From positions 2,146,001-2,210,000 of the forward strand of contig NZ_CP029425.2 of the NCBI RefSeq assembly GCF_002278135.3: a stretch of DNA of 64,000 bases. Direction: 5' to 3'. Under the pieces are notes generated by a model that was given only the letters and a program-made list of their open reading frames with translations, made no database searches and was not told where the DNA came from. Positions 59,144 through 64,000 of the stretch are shown one piece after another (within the stretch, counting starts at the first letter, position 1; every line of letters starts with the position of its first letter). This DNA comes from Bradyrhizobium ottawaense. Lineage in GTDB: Bacteria > Pseudomonadota > Alphaproteobacteria > Rhizobiales > Xanthobacteraceae. The position numbers and the translations under genes were made by a program.

Positions 59144-60427
59144 GTGCCCATTCACATTATTGACAGGCGCCTGAATCCAGGCGGCAAGAGTCTTGAGAAC
59201 CGCCAGCGGTTCTTGCGTCGGGCCAAATCCCTGGTGCAGGGCGCCGTCAAGAAGACCTCGCAGGAACGCGACATCAAGGACGTCCTGGAGGGTGGTGAGG
59301 TCACGATCCCGCTCGACGGCATGCACGAGCCGCGCTTCCGCCGCGAAGGCGGAACGCGCGACATGGTGCTGCCCGGGAACAAGAAGTTCATCGAGGGCGA
59401 CTATCTGCAGCGCTCCGGCCAGGGCAGCGCCAAGAATTCCGGCCCGGGCGAAGGCGACAGCGAGGACGCCTTCCGCTTCGTGCTCTCCCGCGACGAGTTC
59501 GTCGATCTCTTCCTCGACGATCTCGAACTGCCGGATCTCGCCAAGCGCAAGATCGCGCAGACCGAGAGCGAGGGCATCCAGCGCGCCGGCTACACCACGT
59601 CGGGCTCGCCCGCCAACATCTCGGTGAGCCGGACGGTGAAGCTGGCGCTCGCCCGCCGCATCGCGCTCAAGCGTCCCCGCAAGGAGGAGATCGAGGAACT
59701 GGAAGCCGCGCTCGCCGCGTGTACGGACGAGGACGAGCGCGTGGAGCTTCTCGCCCAGCTCGAAAAGCTGAAGGCGAAGTCCAAGCGGATTCCCTTCATC
59801 GATCCGCTCGACATCCGCTACCGCCGCTTCGAGACGGTGCCGAAGCCGGTGGCGCAGGCGGTGATGTTCTGCCTGATGGACGTGTCGGGCTCGATGTCCG
59901 AGCACATGAAGGATCTCGCCAAGCGCTTCTACATGCTGCTCTACGTGTTCCTGAAGCGCCGCTACAAGCACGTCGAGATCGTCTTCATCCGCCACACCGA
60001 CCGCGCCGAGGAGGTGGACGAGCAGACCTTCTTCTATGGCCCGGCCTCGGGCGGCACGCTGGTCTCGAGCGCGCTGCAGGCGATGCACGAGATCGTGCGC
60101 GAGCGCTTCAACCCGTCGGACTGGAACATCTACGCCGCGCAGGCCTCCGACGGCGACAATTCCTATTCCGACGGCGAGCTCACAGGGCTCCTGCTGACCG
60201 ACAAGATCCTGCCGGTCTGTCAGTTCTTCGCCTATCTCGAGGTCGGGGAATCCGGCGGCAGCGCCTTCGATCTCTCCGACTCCTCGCTCTGGACCCTTTA
60301 CGAGCGCCTGCGCAACGGCGGCGCACCGCTCTCGATGCGCAAGGTCAGCGAGCGCAGCGAGATCTTTCCGGTGTTCCACGATCTGTTCCAGCGCCGCGAA
60401 ACTGCCCAGGAGAAAGCCGCTCCATGA
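59144..60427 (+). CDS. yeaH: DUF444/YeaH-family protein (VWA-like)
   Basis: A 427-residue cytoplasmic protein of the YeaH/YhbH family. It begins at GTG with HIIDRRLNPGGKSLENRQRF, typical of the group. The C-terminal half resembles a von Willebrand A domain with a MIDAS-like motif MDVSGSMSEHMK. A Lys/Glu coiled-coil-like stretch lies at about 180-215. VWA proteins often pair with AAA+ partners, which fits its conserved position after prkA. Its stop overlaps the spoVR start (ATGA). Molecular role unknown. Confidence 0.94.
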   Translation: MPIHIIDRRLNPGGKSLENRQRFLRRAKSLVQGAVKKTSQERDIKDVLEGGEVTIPLDGMHEPRFRREGGTRDMVLPGNKKFIEGDYLQRSGQGSAKNSGPGEGDSEDAFRFVLSRDEFVDLFLDDLELPDLAKRKIAQTESEGIQRAGYTTSGSPANISVSRTVKLALARRIALKRPRKEEIEELEAALAACTDEDERVELLAQLEKLKAKSKRIPFIDPLDIRYRRFETVPKPVAQAVMFCLMDVSGSMSEHMKDLAKRFYMLLYVFLKRRYKHVEIVFIRHTDRAEEVDEQTFFYGPASGGTLVSSALQAMHEIVRERFNPSDWNIYAAQASDGDNSYSDGELTGLLLTDKILPVCQFFAYLEVGESGGSAFDLSDSSLWTLYERLRNGGAPLSMRKVSERSEIFPVFHDLFQRRETAQEKAAP

Positions 60428-61962
60428 CGGAACGATTGTTCGAAGGCGCGGATTGGGATTTCCACACCTTGCAGCGCATCACCGATGCCTGCGAGATGGT
60501 GGCGACGAAAGATCTCGGGCTCGACGTCTACCCGAACCAGATCGAGGTCATCACCGCCGAGCAGATGCTGGATGCCTACTCCTCCGTCGGCATGCCGCTG
60601 TTCTACAAGCACTGGTCGTTCGGCAAGCAATTCGCTTTCCATGAGGCATCCTATCGCAAGGGCCTGATGGGGCTCGCCTATGAGATCGTGATCAACTCCT
60701 CGCCCTGCATCTCCTATCTGATGGAGGAGAACACGGCGACGATGCAGACCCTCGTGATCGCGCACGCCGCTTTCGGCCACAACCACTTCTTCAAGAACAA
60801 CTACCTGTTCAAACAGTGGACCGACGCCGACGGCATCCTGGATTATCTCGACTTCGCCAAGACGTATGTCATGCAATGCGAGGAGCGCTACGGCCGCGTC
60901 GAGGTCGAGCGCACGCTCGATGCCGCGCATGCGCTGATGTCGCACGGCATCGACCGCTATCCCGGCAAGAAGAAGCTGGACTTGCGCGCCGAGGAGAAGC
61001 GGGCAGGGCGGCGCCGCCAGCACGAGGAGGAGGTCTTCAACGACCTCTGGCGCACCGTCCCCAAGGGCGCGGCCAAGAGCCGGTCAGCGCTCAGCATCGA
61101 GCGCCGCCGCAAGCTGCTCGGCCTGCCGCAGGAAAACCTGCTCTACTTCCTGGAGAAGAGTGCGCCGCGGCTGGCGCCGTGGCAACGCGAGCTGCTGCGC
61201 ATCGTCCGCCACATCGCGCAATATTTCTATCCGCAGAGCCAGACCAAGGTGATGAACGAGGGGACGGCCACCTACGTCCACTATCGCATCATGACCAAGC
61301 TGCACGAGCAGGGCCGCATCACCGACGGCAATTTCCTGGAATTCCTGGGATCCCACACCAACGTGGTGTTCCAGCCCGAATTCGACGACCCGCGCTTCTC
61401 CGGATTCAACCCCTATGCGCTCGGCTTTGCCGTGATGCAGGACATCGAGCGCATCGTCACCAAACCGGAGGACGAGGACCGCGAATGGTTCCCCGACATC
61501 GCCGGCAAGGGCGACGTGATGGGCGTGCTGCGCGACGTCTGGGCCAACTACCGCGATGAAAGCTTCATCGCCCAGTTCCTGAGCCCGAAGCTGATGCGGC
61601 ACTTCCGCATGTTCCATCTGCACGACGATCCCGAGGAGCGTGCCGGCATCCGGGTCGATGCCATCCACGACGAGCGCGGCTTCCGCCGTGTCCGCCGCGA
61701 GCTGGCGCGGCAGCACGATGTCGGCTTCATCGACGCCAATATCGAGGTCGTCGACGTCGATCTCTCCGGCGACCGCCGGCTGATCCTGCACCACCACGTC
61801 ATCAAGGGCTCGCAGCTCAACGAGACCGATGCCAAGCGGGTGCTGCAGCACCTGGCCGATCTCTGGACCTACGACGTCGCGCTGATCGAGGTCGATGCCA
61901 ACGACAAGGTCATGCGCGAATACGTCGTCAGCCCGCGCCCGATCCCGGCGGCGGTGGCTTGA
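60424..61962 (+). CDS. SpoVR-family protein (YcgB-like)
   Basis: A 512-residue protein of the SpoVR family, named for a spore-cortex gene in Bacillus but widespread in non-spore-formers. Marks are LDVYPNQIEVITAEQMLDAY, PLFYKHWSFGKQFAFHE and the AFGHNHFFKNNYLF segment with conserved His residues, plus GTATYVHYRIMTKLHEQG. No signal or membrane segment. It is the third gene of the stress operon and overlaps yeaH. Function is not established outside sporulation. Confidence 0.95.
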   Translation: MTERLFEGADWDFHTLQRITDACEMVATKDLGLDVYPNQIEVITAEQMLDAYSSVGMPLFYKHWSFGKQFAFHEASYRKGLMGLAYEIVINSSPCISYLMEENTATMQTLVIAHAAFGHNHFFKNNYLFKQWTDADGILDYLDFAKTYVMQCEERYGRVEVERTLDAAHALMSHGIDRYPGKKKLDLRAEEKRAGRRRQHEEEVFNDLWRTVPKGAAKSRSALSIERRRKLLGLPQENLLYFLEKSAPRLAPWQRELLRIVRHIAQYFYPQSQTKVMNEGTATYVHYRIMTKLHEQGRITDGNFLEFLGSHTNVVFQPEFDDPRFSGFNPYALGFAVMQDIERIVTKPEDEDREWFPDIAGKGDVMGVLRDVWANYRDESFIAQFLSPKLMRHFRMFHLHDDPEERAGIRVDAIHDERGFRRVRRELARQHDVGFIDANIEVVDVDLSGDRRLILHHHVIKGSQLNETDAKRVLQHLADLWTYDVALIEVDANDKVMREYVVSPRPIPAAVA

Positions 61963-62023
61963 GGCGGCTGACTGTGCCGGACGTCTGATGGGTTACCCTC
62001 AACTAGCGCACCGGCGGAGGTGC

Positions 62024-62174
62024 GTTCCCTCCCCCCTTGTGGGGGAGGGTTAGGGAGAGGGTACCTAGCAAAAGGTGCTGGTTGTTGATGATGCACCGAG
62101 TGTGATCGCGCGACGGAAAGAATCCCCGTGTCGCACCCCCCTCCCTGCCCCTCCCCCACAAGGGGGGAGGGAAC
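62024..62174. repeat. Intergenic element with perfect 26-base inverted arms
   Basis: Arms at 62024-62049 and 62149-62174 are perfect reverse complements of the GTTCCCTCCCCCC type, separated by about 100 bases. Each arm is itself palindromic, a dimer of the REP-like element seen at 48331. It lies between convergent spoVR and DUF1801 genes. Confidence 0.75.
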
Positions 62175-62212
62175 GGAGAGAGGCTCCGAACTCGCTTTGA
62201 ACTCGCTACCCC

Positions 62213-62647
62213 TTAGCGCTTCGCCGGCTTCTTCACCTTGCTCATATTCAACTCCACCGCCGCGCGGATCAGCGCCTTCAACGCCTTTTCGTTGATCTTC
62301 TCGCCCTCGCGAATGTCGATCGCGCGCCGGACATTGCCCTCGAGGCTGGAATTGAACAGGCCGGCCGGGTCGTCCAGCGCGGCGCCCTTGGCAAAGGTCA
62401 TCTTCACCACTTCCTTGTAGGTCTCGCCGGTGCAGATGATGCCGTCGTGCTCCCAGACGGGAACGCCGCGCCATTTCCATTCCTCGACGACCTCGGGATC
62501 CGCCTGCTTGATCAGGCCGCGGACCCGCGTCAGCATTTCGCCGCGCCAGTCGCCGAGCTCCTTGATCCTGCCGTCGATCAGCTTGGAGGGCGACGGCCCA
62601 GTCGCGTCTTTCGTGCTGGTCTTCTTCGCCGCTACTGCCTTCTTCAT
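62213..62647 (-). CDS. DUF1801-family protein
   Basis: A 144-residue small soluble protein. After a Lys/Ala-rich N-terminal tail (about 1-28), the DUF1801 core begins LIDGRIKELGDWRGEMLTRVRGLI and continues EEWKWRGVPVWEHDGIICTGETYKEVVKMTFAKGAAL, ending with KALKALIRAAVELN and a basic tail. The family (YdhG/YdeI-like) is common but of unknown biochemical role. The ATG at 62647 has a GAGGCGAG site. Likely one operon with the membrane protein gene upstream (14-base gap). Confidence 0.87.
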   Translation of the reverse strand: MKKAVAAKKTSTKDATGPSPSKLIDGRIKELGDWRGEMLTRVRGLIKQADPEVVEEWKWRGVPVWEHDGIICTGETYKEVVKMTFAKGAALDDPAGLFNSSLEGNVRRAIDIREGEKINEKALKALIRAAVELNMSKVKKPAKR

Positions 62648-62661
62648 CGTCTCGCCTCGTG

Positions 62662-62868
62662 TCACGCGTTGCCGCGGCGGCCGAGATAGGGCAGCGCGAA
62701 CAGATAGAGCCCGGTCGCCAGCAGCGGGATCAGCGGGACCAGCGCGAGGAAGCCGATCCAGACGGCCTGGAGCTGCATGGTCATGGCGACGATGTTGGCG
62801 ATGACGGCAAGCGTGAAAGCCATCGACAGCCAGCGATGGATCTGACGAATCCGCATGTCTGTGCTCAC
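62662..62868 (-). CDS. Small two-helix membrane protein
   Basis: A 68-residue protein starting at GTG 62868 with an AAGGAGACC site. After RIRQIHRWLSMAF it has two hydrophobic helices (TLAVIANIVAMTMQL and WIGFLALVPLIPLLATGLYL) and ends GRRGNA. It resembles small inner-membrane proteins annotated as hypothetical in rhizobia. It may be cotranscribed with the AHSA1 gene upstream (47-base gap). Function unknown. Confidence 0.75.
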   Translation of the reverse strand: MSTDMRIRQIHRWLSMAFTLAVIANIVAMTMQLQAVWIGFLALVPLIPLLATGLYLFALPYLGRRGNA

Positions 62869-62915
62869 TGGGGTCTCCTTCTAGAGATGATTGGAATGGA
62901 TATGGCCGGCCGGAG

Positions 62916-63347
62916 CTATTCTCCCCGCGCCAGCACCTCGTCCAGCTTGGCAAGGAACTGCTTCCAGCCGGCATGCGCGCCGCCGTAAGCCTGCTTCTGC
63001 GTCGGGCTGAAGCCCGCCTGCTCGACGCGTAAGTGCGTGCCCGCGCCGGTCGGAGTCAGCGTGAAGGTGACGACGCTCTTGAGGTCGAACGCGGCGTCCT
63101 CATGCGAGAAATTCCAGGTGTAGGCGAGCGTCTTCTGCGGCTCGATGGTGAGCACCTCGCAGTCCAGCACGCCGCCCCATTCGCCGCGAAGATTGAAGCG
63201 ATGACCGACTGACGGCTTGAAGTCGTTCTTCATCAGCCATTCCTCGATCAGATGCGGCTGCGTCAGCGCGCGCCAGAGCCGCTCGGCCGGGAAGGCGAAT
63301 TCGCGCTCGATCACGACGGAGCGCGTTTCGCTTGAGGCTTCGGTCAT
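62916..63347 (-). CDS. SRPBCC/AHSA1-family protein
   Basis: A 143-residue START-like (SRPBCC) protein with VVIEREFAFPAERLWRALTQPHLIEEWLM, then LRGEWGGVLDCEVLTIEPQ and YTWNFSHEDAAFDL, finishing GWKQFLAKLDEVL, typical of AHSA1 proteins. These bind hydrophobic ligands or aid stress responses. The start overlaps the ArsR stop (ATGA), a very common gene pair in proteobacteria where the regulator controls the ligand-binding protein. The ligand is unknown. Confidence 0.92.
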   Translation of the reverse strand: MTEASSETRSVVIEREFAFPAERLWRALTQPHLIEEWLMKNDFKPSVGHRFNLRGEWGGVLDCEVLTIEPQKTLAYTWNFSHEDAAFDLKSVVTFTLTPTGAGTHLRVEQAGFSPTQKQAYGGAHAGWKQFLAKLDEVLARGE

Positions 63348-63667
63348 TGGTCCATCCTCTTCAGGAGATCGTCGAGTGCGTCGAGCCGCCTCTGCCAGAA
63401 TCCGGTCATCTGGCTGGTCCAGTCGAGCAGCGGATCGAGTGCGCCGGGCTGCGCGCTGTAATGGGTCTGCCGTCCCTCATGGCGGTCGCGCACCAGGCCG
63501 GCCAGCTTCAACGCGCCGAGATGTTTTGAGACTGCCGGCTGGGAAACGCCGGATCTCACGGTCAGGGCCCCGACCGTCTGCTCCCCCTCGCGGCACAGCC
63601 GCTCGAAGATCGCTCGCCTTGTGGGGTCGGCGAGCGTCCGGAACAGGAGGTCGGGGGCGAGGGACAT
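63344..63667 (-). CDS. ArsR-family transcriptional regulator
   Basis: A 107-residue winged-helix repressor: LLFRTLADPTRRAIFERL, recognition region SGVSQPAVSKHLGALKLAGL and the wing RDRHEGRQTHYSA. The metal-binding Cys set of ArsR/SmtB (ELCVCDL) is absent, so it senses something other than metals or none. It is first in an operon with the AHSA1 gene. A pair of 20-base operator-like palindromes lies directly before its start, so autoregulation is likely. Confidence 0.94.
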   Translation of the reverse strand: MSLAPDLLFRTLADPTRRAIFERLCREGEQTVGALTVRSGVSQPAVSKHLGALKLAGLVRDRHEGRQTHYSAQPGALDPLLDWTSQMTGFWQRRLDALDDLLKRMDQ

Positions 63668-63674
63668 GGAAATC

Positions 63675-63720
63675 CATAACCGGGAAGTTATGGGTTAACT
63701 CATAACCGTGGAGTTATGGG
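63675..63720. promoter_or_regulatory. Tandem palindromic operator upstream of the ArsR gene
   Basis: Two 20-base units, 63675-63694 and 63701-63720, of form CATAACC-GNGGAGTTATGGG (17 to 19 of 20 bases alike), spaced 26 bases apart so they lie on a similar face of the helix. Each is a CATAAC/GTTATG dyad. They end eight bases from the ArsR start, matching a typical ArsR autoregulatory site. Confidence 0.65.
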
Positions 63721-63780
63721 TAAGTCAAGCTTGATGGCGGCGGCGGGAGCTTTGCAGCGGAAGGCATCCGCGGGCGCGAC

Positions 63781-63910
63781 TTACCTCTCTCGCTTGCGGG
63801 AGAGGTCGACGCGAAGCGTCGGGTGAGGGTTCTCTCCTCTGGGGGTTCTTCATTGCGGAGACACCCTCTCCCCAACCCTCCCCCGCAAGTGGGGGAAGGG
63901 GCGCACCTTT
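63781..63910. repeat. REP-like intergenic element
   Basis: Includes CTCTCGCTTGCGGGAGAG, GACGCGAAGCGTC and, further on, CCCTCCCCCGCAAGTGGGGG palindromes. It belongs to the same broad class as the copies at 48331 and 62024. No gene is seen in 63721-63930. Confidence 0.55.
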
Positions 63911-63930
63911 CTCGTGGCAACCGCAATGCC

Positions 63931-64000
63931 CTACGGCCGCAGATACAGATACCCCTGCGACTGCAGCTCAGCCAAACGAACCACGCCGCCTTTTTCCGCG
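63931..64000 (-). CDS. 3' end of a minus-strand gene cut by the window edge
   Basis: The frame ending in TAG at 63931-63933 gives a C-terminal AEKGGVVRLAELQSQGYLY plus LRP, a plausible protein tail. The product is not identifiable from 22 residues. Confidence 0.5.
   Translation of the reverse strand, partial: AEKGGVVRLAELQSQGYLYLRP

Noticed and set aside
62024..63910. CRISPR-like repetition in the C/G-rich palindromes near the end of the window
   Set aside because: Copies are irregularly spaced, inverted and lack unique spacers; they are REP-type intergenic elements.

Overview
The window looks like chromosomal DNA of a Bradyrhizobium-type alphaproteobacterium. The evidence is a high GC content, strong G/C third-position bias, a ROSE RNA thermometer in front of a small heat-shock gene, a fused transaldolase/phosphoglucose isomerase, Ku/LigD repair genes, EcfG-type (GGAAC-N16/17-nGTT) stress promoters, and many of the intergenic inverted repeats common in this genus. 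No tRNA, rRNA, CRISPR array, transposase or phage gene was seen. Gene density is high and codon use looks even.

Layout. (1) 1-6540: a catabolic/transport group with the end of an unidentified gene, a short-chain dehydrogenase, an IclR regulator, a flavoprotein oxidoreductase, a branched-chain-amino-acid-type binding protein and an MHS-type major facilitator. (2) 6620-9473: a heat-shock group with a ROSE element, two Hsp20 chaperones, a small conserved protein and a Deg-type periplasmic protease. (3) 9600-16888: mixed metabolism with a Tat-signal fumarylacetoacetase-like protein, a glycine-zipper protein, CoA-ester lyase/MaoC divergent from an acyl-CoA dehydrogenase, an AMP-binding ligase, uracil phosphoribosyltransferase and a hypothetical protein. 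(4) 17394-25655: the complete kdpFABCDE potassium system, with two extra tiny membrane ORFs at its head. (5) 25791-29481: divergent ku and ligD (non-homologous end joining). (6) 29632-30294: a DUF3309 peptide and a polyhydroxyalkanoate-system protein. (7) 30297-44306: a tightly packed minus-strand operon transcribed glgE-like, treS-mak, glgB, glgX, treZ, treY. It faces a plus-strand pair malQ and GH15 (44511-48320). (8) 48405-55919: a minus-strand sugar-phosphate operon tal-pgi, gnd, zwf, pgl, gntK, HAD phosphatase. (9) 56245-61962: a small membrane protein and the stress operon prkA-yeaH-spoVR. (10) 62213-64000: DUF1801, a small membrane protein, an AHSA1/ArsR pair with a tandem operator, and the 3' end of one more gene.

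How it fits together. Several units carry good EcfG-like boxes at sensible distances from their starts: prkA, the shared ku/ligD intergenic region, DUF3309, and more weakly malQ and glgE. I infer that much of the window belongs to the general stress response: trehalose and glycogen turnover as osmoprotectant supply, double-strand-break repair, the PrkA operon, and probably NADPH from the oxidative pentose phosphate pathway.

The most unusual observation is that the GlgE-like protein keeps the GH13 nucleophile Asp. It has Ala in place of the family Arg two residues before that Asp, and Lys exactly where the general acid/base Glu should be. It may be a pseudoenzyme or an enzyme with altered function inside an otherwise standard operon.
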